A DNA stretch of 5,533 nucleotides. It comes from a bacterium (GTDB lineage Bacteria > Pseudomonadota > Alphaproteobacteria > Rhizobiales > Xanthobacteraceae). The position numbers and the translations under genes are program-made. Below are positions 1-5,533 of the stretch, in pieces (within the stretch, counting starts at the first letter, position 1; every line of letters begins with the position of its first letter). The stretch covers positions 1 through 5,533 of the forward strand of contig JAQSDT010000208.1 in assembly GCA_029946075.1 (NCBI GenBank). The letters run 5' to 3'. The notes under the pieces were generated by a model. The model was not told the origin of the DNA and did not search any database. It worked only from the letters and a program-made list of their open reading frames with translations.

Positions 1-709
1 GATCATCTTTCAGGACCCGAACGCGGCGCTGAACCCGCGCATGACAATTCTCTCCTCGGTGCTCGAGCCGCTGGAGCTGGCGCGCGCCGGCGACAAGGCG
101 GATCGGCTGAAGCGCGCCCGCGAGGCGATGGAACGCGTCGGCCTGCCGCAGGACGTCGGCGACCGTTATCCGCACCAGCTCTCCGGCGGCCAGAAGCAGC
201 GCGTGGTGATCGCGCGTGCGCTGACGCTGCGTCCGAAGCTGATCGTCTGCGACGAGGTGGTGGCCGCGCTCGACATGTCCATTCGCGGCGACGTGCTCAA
301 TCTGTTCGCCGAGCTGCAGCGCGACCTCGGGCTGACCTACGTGTTCATCACCCACGATCTCGCCGTGGTGTCGCATATCAGCGAGCGCATCGCCGTGATG
401 TATCTCGGCCGCTTCGTCGAACTCGGCCCGACCGAACAGGTCTCGGAGCGGCCGCTGCATCCCTACACGCAGGCTTTGCTGTCCGCCGAGCCGCGGCCGT
501 TGCCGTCGTCGATGCGGCCCGGCAACCGGATCGTGCTGCAGGGCGAAATTCCGGGCCCGATCGATCCGCCGTCGGGCTGCCGTTTCCGCACCCGCTGCCA
601 ATACGCGCAAGCGCTCTGCGCGGAGAAAACGCCGGACTGGCGCGAACTGATGCCCGATCACTGGGTGGCCTGCCACTTTGCGGATCGCCCGAATTTTTCA
701 CCGAACTGA
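1..709 (+). CDS. Peptide/nickel-type ABC transporter ATP-binding protein (5' end cut off by the window)
   Basis: This is the ATPase of a Dpp/Opp-type importer, which hydrolyses ATP on the cytoplasmic face of the inner membrane to drive uptake. The open frame runs in from the left edge (first full codon at base 2), giving 235 visible residues. An ATG at base 41 is internal, because the residues before it read IIFQDPNAALNPR, the Q-loop region of this family; the Walker A half is missing. In visible-fragment numbering, the ABC signature LSGGQKQR is at 60-67, Walker B LIVCDE at 80-85, the D-loop AALD at 88-91 and the H-loop His in FITHDL at 118. A C-terminal oligopeptide-transporter domain follows (RPLHPYTQALL, then GCRFRTRC), with four cysteines at 193, 199, 206 and 224. 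Walker B is followed by VVA where PVS is usual. Stop TGA is at 707-709, 25 bp before the binding-protein gene. It could be a stand-alone DppD/DppF subunit or the second half of a fused double ATPase, both common in rhizobia. Confidence 0.95.
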   Translation, partial: IIFQDPNAALNPRMTILSSVLEPLELARAGDKADRLKRAREAMERVGLPQDVGDRYPHQLSGGQKQRVVIARALTLRPKLIVCDEVVAALDMSIRGDVLNLFAELQRDLGLTYVFITHDLAVVSHISERIAVMYLGRFVELGPTEQVSERPLHPYTQALLSAEPRPLPSSMRPGNRIVLQGEIPGPIDPPSGCRFRTRCQYAQALCAEKTPDWRELMPDHWVACHFADRPNFSPN

Positions 710-722
710 CCAATCGCCCGAC

Positions 723-727
723 GGAGG
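723..727 (+). promoter_or_regulatory. Ribosome binding site of the solute-binding protein gene
   Basis: GGAGG lies 7 bases before the ATG at 735. It decides the start: the frame stays open upstream to a TTG at 678, but that start would overlap the ATPase gene, lacks a comparable Shine-Dalgarno sequence and would place 19 extra residues before the signal peptide. Confidence 0.85.
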
Positions 728-734
728 ATACGCC

Positions 735-2282
735 ATGACCTATACGACCCGACGCGAGCTGATGGCACTGATGACAGGCGCCTTGGCCGGCACGGCGCTC
801 GGCGGCAGCGCGTTTGCGCAAGCCACCCCGAAGCGCGGCGGCACGCTGCGGATCTCGGCGCCGGCCAACCCGTCGAGCCTCGATCCCGCCACCGGCGGCG
901 CGGGTTCCGACCACGCCTTCCTGTTCACGATGTACGACACGCTGACCGAGTGGGACTTCGAGACGCTCAAGCCCAAGCCCGGCCTCGCCGAAAGCTGGAG
1001 CTTTAGCGATCCGACCACGCTGGTGCTCAACATCCGCTCGGGCGTCACCTTCCACGACGGCACGCCGCTCGATGCGGAGGCCGTCAAGTTCAACCTCGAC
1101 CGCAACAAGAGCGATCCGAAATCCAACATCAAGGCCGATCTGGCCTCGATGGCCTCCGTCGCCGTCACCGGCCCGATGCAAGTCACGCTGAAGCTGAGCG
1201 CGCCCGATGCGGCGCTGCCCGGCATTCTGTCCGACCGTGCCGGCATGATGGTGTCGCCGACCGCGCTGAAGGCGGCGAGTTCAGGCAATGTCGCGCGCAC
1301 GCCGGTCGGCGCCGGCGCCTATGCGTTCGTGAGCTGGGCCGATGGCGAAAAGATCGTGGTCAGGCGCTACGACAAATACTGGAAGCCGAACCGCCCCTAT
1401 CTCGACGGCATCGAACTCTCGATCATCCCCGAGTTGACGACGGGGTCGCGCTCGGTCACCGCCGGGCAGAACGATCTGATGTACCAGCTGCCGCCACGGC
1501 AGAAGGCGATCATGGATCGGGTTCCCAGCGTCAAGATCGCCAACGGCCCGACGCTCTATGTGTTCCAGATTTTCCTGAACTGGGCGAAACCGCCGTTCGA
1601 CAATCTCAGGGTACGCCAGGCCTTCAATTTCGCCATCGACCGCGAGACCTTCGTCAAGGCCGCGCTCGCCGGCCTCGCCGAACCCGCCTACATGAACCTG
1701 CCGAAGGCGCATTGGGCCTACGACAAGGACGTGGCCGGGCTCTACGCCTACAATCCCGACAAGGCGAAGGCGTTGCTCGCCGAAGCCGGTTTCAAGGACG
1801 GTCTGTCGATCGATCTGATCGGCTATCCCGACCAGGATTCCGTTCAGCGCCAGGAAATCCTGATCGAGCAGTTCCGCAAGGCCGGCATGAACGTCAAGTT
1901 CTCCAACGCGCCGATCGCGGAAGCCTCCGCTGCTTTCTTCGGCGCCGAGAAGCGCGGCTCCGGCCTGCTGGCGGCGTGGACCGGGCGGCCCGACCCGAGC
2001 CTGACCTATTCGCTGATGTTCACCAAGGACGCCTATTACAATGGTGGTCGCGCGCCGGTGCCGCCGGAGCTGGAGGCCGCGATCAGGGAATCGCGGGCCT
2101 CGGAAGATATCGAGAAGCGCCGCAAGGCCTTTGCCACCGTGCAGCGGCTGGTGATGGAAAACGCCTTCGTCGCGCCGCTCGCCTTCCAGTTCGAGCTGGT
2201 CGCGATGAACAAGAAGGTGCAGGGTTACAGGCCCAACCTGCTGGGCAAGCCGAAATACGACGACGTCTGGCTGGAGAGCTGA
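735..2282 (+). CDS. ABC transporter substrate-binding protein, family 5 (peptide/nickel type)
   Basis: This periplasmic receptor binds the imported solute and delivers it to the two permeases encoded downstream. The product is 515 residues, normal for the SBP_bac_5 family. The N-terminus has TTRRELMAL (residues 4-12), a hydrophobic stretch to about 24, and AFA then QA, so it is a probable Tat signal cleaved near residues 28-30. The mature protein opens with KRGGTLRIS. Family landmarks follow in order: LDPATGG (49-55), the hallmark block IRSGVTFHDGTPLDAEAVKF (100-119), TPVGAGAYAF (189-198), YDKYWKPNRPYLDGIEL (212-228), FDNLRVRQAFNFAIDR (288-303), YNPDKAKALLAEAGF (339-353) and DPSLTYSLMF (420-429). 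I see no cysteine, so it is not a lipoprotein. The start is set by the GGAGG at 723-727. The family binds peptides, nickel, opines, sugars and other solutes, so the ligand cannot be read from this sequence. The gene sits between the ATPase and permease genes, 5 bp before the first permease. Confidence 0.95.
   Translation: MTYTTRRELMALMTGALAGTALGGSAFAQATPKRGGTLRISAPANPSSLDPATGGAGSDHAFLFTMYDTLTEWDFETLKPKPGLAESWSFSDPTTLVLNIRSGVTFHDGTPLDAEAVKFNLDRNKSDPKSNIKADLASMASVAVTGPMQVTLKLSAPDAALPGILSDRAGMMVSPTALKAASSGNVARTPVGAGAYAFVSWADGEKIVVRRYDKYWKPNRPYLDGIELSIIPELTTGSRSVTAGQNDLMYQLPPRQKAIMDRVPSVKIANGPTLYVFQIFLNWAKPPFDNLRVRQAFNFAIDRETFVKAALAGLAEPAYMNLPKAHWAYDKDVAGLYAYNPDKAKALLAEAGFKDGLSIDLIGYPDQDSVQRQEILIEQFRKAGMNVKFSNAPIAEASAAFFGAEKRGSGLLAAWTGRPDPSLTYSLMFTKDAYYNGGRAPVPPELEAAIRESRASEDIEKRRKAFATVQRLVMENAFVAPLAFQFELVAMNKKVQGYRPNLLGKPKYDDVWLES
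747..824 (+). other. Tat-like signal peptide of the solute-binding protein
   Basis: Codons 5-30 of the binding protein encode TRRELMAL followed by a moderately hydrophobic, Ala/Gly-rich helix and an AXA cleavage motif (AFA, or the overlapping AQA). The twin arginine with Leu two positions after it fits the S/T-R-R-x-F/L pattern. The region has the low hydrophobicity typical of Tat rather than Sec signals. Folded export would be expected if Tat is used; this is inferred from the motif only. Confidence 0.7.
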
Positions 2283-2284
2283 GG
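2273..2284 (+). promoter_or_regulatory. Probable ribosome binding site of the first permease gene
   Basis: Purine-rich GGAGAG at 2273-2278 and GAGG at 2281-2284 straddle the stop codon of the binding-protein gene, just before the ATG at 2288. GGAGAG has the better spacing (9 bases); GAGG is too close (3 bases). Together with the 5-bp intergenic gap, this suggests coupling of the two genes. Confidence 0.55.
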
Positions 2285-2287
2285 CGG

Positions 2288-3244
2288 ATGGCGCGACGAA
2301 GTCCGACACGGGTGATCGGCGGCCGCCTCTTGCAGGCGGTGCCCGTGATCCTGCTCGCGACCTTCATGGTGTTCGCACTGCTGAAGCTGGTACCCGGCGA
2401 TATCGCGGTGACGCTTGCCGGCGACAACGCCACCGACGCGCGCATCACCGAGATCCGCAAGATCTATGGCCTCGACCGGCCGTTCCTGGTGCAATATGGC
2501 GCCTGGCTCGGCAATGTCATGCAGGGCGATCTCTCGCAGTCTCTCTTGACCGGCGAGAAGGTTGCCACATCGATCTCCCGCGCATTCCCCAATACGCTTT
2601 TGATCGTCGCCATCGCGCTGGTGCTGGCGCTGGTTACCGGCATTCCCATGGGCGTGATCGCGGCGATCAAGCCCGATGGCTGGGTCGACAAGACGGTCAG
2701 CATGATCGCCTCGCTCGGCGTCGCCATTCCCGGCTTCTGGCTGGCGATGATTCTGGTCGCCGAGATTTCGCTGAAGCTGAACTGGCTGCCGGCGACCGGC
2801 GCCAAATCCTTTGGCGCCTCGCCGATCGAGGCGATCCGGCACGCGCTGCTGCCCGGCATTGCCATCGCCGCCTACGGCATGGCCGAGGTGGCGCGGCAGT
2901 TGCGCGGCTCGCTGCTGGAGGTGCTGTCCTCGCAATATGTGCGGACGCTGCACGCCAAGGGCCTGTCGATGAGCCGCATCCTCTGGCAGCACGGCCTCAA
3001 GAATGTCAGCGTCAACCTGTTCACCATCATCAGCCTTTTGGTCAACCGCATGCTGGCGGCGACGGTAGTGATCGAGGCCGTGTTCGCCATTCCCGGCATG
3101 GGCAGCCTGATCGTGCGCGGCGCGCTGCAGCGCGATTTTCCGATCGTGCAGGGCGTCGTGTTCGCCATGGTGATCGTGGTCATCGCGGTCAATCTGATCA
3201 CGGATCTGCTGTGCGCCGCTGTCGATCCGAGGATCGAGCAATGA
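2288..3244 (+). CDS. ABC transporter permease, DppB/OppB type
   Basis: This is one of the two inner-membrane channel subunits of the importer. The 318-residue product has the usual DppB layout. The first membrane helix is at about 12-34 and runs into the family motif LLKLVPGD. A soluble segment follows with ITEIRKIYGLDRPFLVQY (53-70) and GDLSQSLLTGEKV (80-92). Further hydrophobic helices lie at roughly 98-124, 135-160, 184-200, 243-262 and 285-310. The cytoplasmic EAA loop that docks on the ATPase is at 211-240 (SQYVRTLHAKGLS then ILWQHGLKN). The signature VIEAVFAIPGMGSLIVRGAL (261-280) then RDFPIVQG is typical of the family. The ATG at 2288 was chosen because the frame upstream only reads the binding-protein gene out of phase, while MARRSPTRV gives the normal short, positively charged N-terminus. 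The stop overlaps the next start as ATGA. Substrate specificity cannot be read from the permease. Confidence 0.95.
   Translation: MARRSPTRVIGGRLLQAVPVILLATFMVFALLKLVPGDIAVTLAGDNATDARITEIRKIYGLDRPFLVQYGAWLGNVMQGDLSQSLLTGEKVATSISRAFPNTLLIVAIALVLALVTGIPMGVIAAIKPDGWVDKTVSMIASLGVAIPGFWLAMILVAEISLKLNWLPATGAKSFGASPIEAIRHALLPGIAIAAYGMAEVARQLRGSLLEVLSSQYVRTLHAKGLSMSRILWQHGLKNVSVNLFTIISLLVNRMLAATVVIEAVFAIPGMGSLIVRGALQRDFPIVQGVVFAMVIVVIAVNLITDLLCAAVDPRIEQ
3229..3233 (+). promoter_or_regulatory. Ribosome binding site of the second permease gene
   Basis: GAGGA lies 7 bases before the ATG at 3241, inside the end of the first permease gene. It fixes the start at 3241 rather than the in-frame ATG at 3211. 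With the ATGA overlap it predicts translational coupling. Confidence 0.7.
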
Positions 3245-4122
3245 CGGACCTGACGCTCGCATCCGCATCTCAGGCCGAGCCGGGCAGGGTGCGCCGCCTG
3301 CTCCGCTGGTTGGCGGGCGACCTGCGCGCTGCACTCGCGATACTGGTCCTGCTGGTGCTCGTCATCGTCGCGATCGGCGCGCCCTGGCTAGCGCCCTATG
3401 CGCCGACCGCGCAGGACGCCAACAACATGCTGGCGGCGCCCGGGCCCGGCCATCTGCTCGGCACCGACGACCTCGGCCGTGACATCTTCAGCCGCCTGAT
3501 CTACGGCGCCCCCGCCACCGTCTATGCCAGCCTGCTGGCGGTCGGCGTCGCCATCCTGATCGGGCTGCCCGTGGGCCTTGCCGCCGGTTTCTTCGGCGGC
3601 TGGACCGACGACATCATCAGCCGGATCATCGATACCTTCCTGTCGTTCCCGGCGATCGTGCTGGCCATCGCGGTTACCGGCGCGCTCGGGATCGGGCTGA
3701 CCAACGGCATGATCGCGGTCGGCATCGTCATGTTCCCGGCGCTGGCCCGCATCGTTCGGGCGCGTACGCTGATCGTGCGGCAGGAACTCTATGTCGATGC
3801 CTCCAGGTGTTTTGGTGCACCGGCCTGGCATATCTTGTGGAAGCACGTGCTGCCGAACGCGCTGCAGCCGGTCATCGTGCAGGTGACGCTGTTGCTGGCC
3901 GCGGCGCTGCTGGCGGAAGCCAGCCTCAGCTTCCTCGGTCTCGGGATTCAGCCGCCCAATCCGAGCTGGGGCGCCATGCTGGCCCGCGCCTACCAGTATA
4001 TGGAGATCGCGCCCGAGCAAATGTACGCGCCGGGGCTTGCTATTCTGGTCGTGTCGTTGGCATTCAATGCGCTTGGCGAATCCCTGCGCATCGTGCTCGA
4101 TCCGACCATGAAAGATCGATAG
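3241..4122 (+). CDS. ABC transporter permease, DppC/OppC type
   Basis: This is the second channel subunit, pairing with the DppB-type permease encoded just upstream. The product is 293 residues, normal for the family. A polar N-terminal tail is followed by the first helix (about 30-52). The hallmark HLLGTDDLGRDIFSRLIYGA (71-90) is the OppC/DppC signature. Helices follow at about 92-118, 133-150, 155-171, 208-232 and 263-285. The EAA loop for ATPase contact is ELYVDASRCFGA then HILWKHVLPNAL (182-208). The C-terminal signature EASLSFLGLGIQPPNPSWG (226-244) ends with LGESLRIVLDPTMK. The start is the ATG in the 4-bp ATGA overlap, supported by GAGGA 7 bases upstream. Codons 189-193 (3805-3819) are an unusual run of low-GC choices. 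The stop codon TAG lies one base before a palindromic repeat, which marks the end of the transporter genes. Confidence 0.95.
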   Translation: MTDLTLASASQAEPGRVRRLLRWLAGDLRAALAILVLLVLVIVAIGAPWLAPYAPTAQDANNMLAAPGPGHLLGTDDLGRDIFSRLIYGAPATVYASLLAVGVAILIGLPVGLAAGFFGGWTDDIISRIIDTFLSFPAIVLAIAVTGALGIGLTNGMIAVGIVMFPALARIVRARTLIVRQELYVDASRCFGAPAWHILWKHVLPNALQPVIVQVTLLLAAALLAEASLSFLGLGIQPPNPSWGAMLARAYQYMEIAPEQMYAPGLAILVVSLAFNALGESLRIVLDPTMKDR

Positions 4123-4123
4123 C

Positions 4124-4172
4124 GCGCATGACCCGGAAAAGTGGGCACCGGTTTTCCGACAAGGTCATGCGC
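4124..4172 (+). repeat. Dispersed palindromic (REP-like) element between operon and carboxylase gene
   Basis: This 49-bp imperfect palindrome has a perfect 10-bp outer stem (GCGCATGACC at 4124-4133 with GGTCATGCGC at 4163-4172) and a perfect 7-bp inner stem (CGGAAAA at 4134-4140 with TTTTCCG at 4152-4158). The apical loop is 11 bases and a one-sided 4-base bulge (ACAA, 4159-4162) lies in the right arm. The core pattern of GGAAAAGTGG, a short spacer and CCGGTTTTCCG is one I recall from many intergenic spacers of Bradyrhizobium and Rhodopseudomonas, so this is probably one copy of a genome-wide repeat family. It starts one base after the permease stop codon. No T-run follows, so a classical intrinsic terminator is unlikely, though the RNA hairpin could protect the upstream 3' end or weaken readthrough. 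The strand is arbitrary. Confidence 0.85.
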
Positions 4173-4192
4173 CAGAAATAACGGGTAGAATT

Positions 4193-5533
4193 ATGGCCTT
4201 TCATAAACTGCTGATCGCCAACCGGGGCGAGATCGCCATTCGTATCGCGCGCGCAGCCGGAGACGCCGGCCTCACCACCGTCGCGATTTATTCTGCCGAC
4301 GACGCGCAGTCGCTGCATACCCGCAGCGCGGACGCCTCGCATGAAATCCCGGGCCGCGGCGCGCGGGCCTATCTGGATATCGAAGGGGTTATCGGCGCCG
4401 CCAAGGCCACCGGTTGCGACGCGCTGCACCCCGGCTACGGCTTTCTCAGCGAGAACTCGGCGCTGGCCCGGCGCTGCGCCGAGGAAAACATCGTCTTCGT
4501 CGGTCCCTCTCCGGAAGCGCTCGATTTGTTCGGCGACAAGGCGCAGGCCAAGGCGCTGGCCAAACGCTGCAACGTGCCGATCATCGAGGGCACCAGCGGC
4601 GCCACCAGCCTCGAGGAGGCAAAGGCCTTCTTCGCCTCGCTGGGCGAGGGCGCCGCGGTCATGATCAAGGCCATCGCCGGCGGCGGTGGACGCGGCATGC
4701 GCATCGTCGACGATGCCGCCAAACTCGAAGATGCCTATGCGCGCTGCCAGTCCGAGGCCAAGGCCGCCTTCGGCAGCGACGGCGTCTATGTCGAGCGTCT
4801 CATTCGCAATGCCCGTCACATCGAAGTGCAGATCATCTGCGACCATCATGGTGCGATCAGCCACCTCTGGGAACGCGAATGCACGATCCAGCGCCGCAAC
4901 CAGAAGCTCATCGAGGTCGCTCCTAGTCCGTCGCTGACGGATGCCTTGCGCACGCGGATCATCGATGCTGCCAAGGAACTGGCCGCTGCCGCCGACTACA
5001 ACAATCTCGGCACCTTCGAATTCCTCGTCGACAATGAAGCCAAATCCAGCGAGCAGGCATTCGCCTTCATCGAAGCCAATCCGCGATTGCAGGTCGAACA
5101 CACCGTCACCGAGCAGGTGCTGGGCCTCGACCTCGTGCAGTCGCAGCTCGCGGTTGCGGCCGGCGCCACGCTGGGTTCGCTCGGCCTCGCACAGGGCTAC
5201 ATTCCCCGGCCGCGCGGCTTTGCGATGCAGCTCCGCGTCAACATGGAAGTGATGGACGAGAGCGGCGCCACCAGGCCGACCGGCGGCACGCTGTCGATGT
5301 TCGACCTGCCCTCCGGCCCCGGCGTCCGCGTCGACACATTTGGTTACTCGGGATACCGCACCAGCGCCGCCTTCGACTCGCTGCTCGCCAAGGTCATCGT
5401 GCATTCGCCCGGCGGCAACTGGACCGACGTGGTGCACAAGGCGTCGCGAACGCTGCGCGAGTTCCGGGTCGGCGGCGTCGCAACCAACATCCCGTTCCTC
5501 TCTGCTGTCCTGTCGCATCCGGATTTCGCCGAC
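4193..5533 (+). CDS. Biotin carboxylase domain of a biotin-dependent (acyl-CoA) carboxylase, 3' end beyond the window
   Basis: The domain uses ATP and bicarbonate to carboxylate biotin on a carrier domain, the first half-reaction of acetyl-, propionyl- or pyruvate-type carboxylases in the cytoplasm. The frame is open for 447 codons with no stop. LLIANRGEIAIRIARA (6-21) and HPGYGFLSEN open the N-terminal domain. An ATP-grasp domain follows with K116 (GDK), K159, the glycine loop AGGGGRGM (162-169), E201, H209, K238 and E276; all fall at the E. coli AccC numbers, which supports the ATG at 4193. After a 6-residue insertion come E294, N296, R298 and E302 (EANPRLQVEHTVTE), then biotin-site R348. 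The C-terminal domain is nearly complete at the edge. Residue 236 is Asn instead of the usual His. The wording PSGPGVRVDTFGYSGYRTS and KAIAGGGGRGM resembles single-chain carboxylases of about 1,100 residues, sometimes mislabelled carbamoyl-phosphate synthase, so carrier and carboxyltransferase domains probably follow. A separate AccC-type subunit is the alternative. No good Shine-Dalgarno precedes the start. Confidence 0.93.
   Translation, partial: MAFHKLLIANRGEIAIRIARAAGDAGLTTVAIYSADDAQSLHTRSADASHEIPGRGARAYLDIEGVIGAAKATGCDALHPGYGFLSENSALARRCAEENIVFVGPSPEALDLFGDKAQAKALAKRCNVPIIEGTSGATSLEEAKAFFASLGEGAAVMIKAIAGGGGRGMRIVDDAAKLEDAYARCQSEAKAAFGSDGVYVERLIRNARHIEVQIICDHHGAISHLWERECTIQRRNQKLIEVAPSPSLTDALRTRIIDAAKELAAAADYNNLGTFEFLVDNEAKSSEQAFAFIEANPRLQVEHTVTEQVLGLDLVQSQLAVAAGATLGSLGLAQGYIPRPRGFAMQLRVNMEVMDESGATRPTGGTLSMFDLPSGPGVRVDTFGYSGYRTSAAFDSLLAKVIVHSPGGNWTDVVHKASRTLREFRVGGVATNIPFLSAVLSHPDFAD

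Noticed and set aside
678..734. An earlier TTG start for the binding protein
   Set aside because: It would overlap the ATPase gene and place extra residues before a normal signal peptide. GGAGG at 723-727 supports the ATG at 735.
1712..2287. An in-frame upstream extension of the first permease
   Set aside because: This part reads the binding-protein gene out of phase and is Arg/Gly-rich without homology. The permease homology begins at the ATG at 2288.
2225..3334. A 369-residue minus-strand frame opposite the permease genes, and similar minus-strand frames at 378-1181, 1281-2309 and 3388-4020
   Set aside because: They are low-complexity Arg, Gly, His, Asp and Gln-rich translations of the complementary strand of well-recognised membrane, ATPase and binding-protein genes, with no recognisable domain.
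4124..4172. The palindrome as a classical rho-independent terminator
   Set aside because: No run of T follows the right arm, and the stem is interrupted by a bulge and an A/T inner stem. It fits a dispersed repeat better.
4186..4191. TAGAAT as a -10 promoter box for the carboxylase gene
   Set aside because: It would start transcription at or past the ATG at 4193, and the bases at the expected -35 position (GGTCAT, part of the repeat) do not fit.
4341..5252. Several plus-strand frames of 83-170 codons inside the carboxylase region (4341-4664, 4414-4926, 4686-4937, 4941-5252)
   Set aside because: They are out-of-phase readings of the 447-codon carboxylase frame, which shows the catalytic residues at their expected positions.
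4064..5518. A 484-residue open frame on the minus strand opposite the carboxylase gene
   Set aside because: It is a mirror of the strongly coding plus strand in GC-rich DNA. It runs straight through the palindromic repeat, is rich in Arg, Gly and Ala without any family motif, and the plus strand carries a convincing enzyme.

Overview
The window looks like chromosome of a high-GC alphaproteobacterium, most likely Bradyrhizobium or a close relative in the Nitrobacteraceae. This rests on the strong G/C preference at third codon positions, the rhizobial style of the transporter genes, and a 49-bp palindrome that I recall as a dispersed repeat of that group. No marker gene confirms the genus.

All five genes are on the + strand and tightly packed. 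Bases 1-4122 hold four consecutive genes of a peptide/nickel-type (Dpp/Opp) ABC importer: the C-terminal part of an ATPase (1-709), a family 5 solute-binding protein with a Tat-like signal peptide (735-2282), a DppB-type permease (2288-3244) and a DppC-type permease (3241-4122). The spacings are 25 bp, 5 bp and a 4-bp ATGA overlap, so they are almost certainly one translationally coupled operon. The binding protein would capture a solute in the periplasm, the two permeases form the inner-membrane channel, and the ATPase drives transport. The sequence does not reveal the substrate.

A 70-bp gap (4123-4192) follows, most of it filled by the palindromic repeat (4124-4172). From 4193 to the right edge runs an uninterrupted 447-codon frame, the biotin carboxylase part of a biotin-dependent carboxylase. 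Its ending and wording resemble the single-chain (carboxylase, biotin carrier and carboxyltransferase) acyl-CoA carboxylases of rhizobia and actinomycetes, but only the first domain is visible. The importer and the carboxylase may belong to one catabolic locus, with uptake followed by CoA-ester metabolism, but that is inference from proximity.

I see no RNA gene, CRISPR array, insertion sequence or clear undescribed system, and there is no gene-free stretch over 300 bases. The points most worth a second look are the repeat, an Asn in place of a near-invariant His in the carboxylase ATP site, and a Val-Val-Ala variant next to the ATPase Walker B motif.
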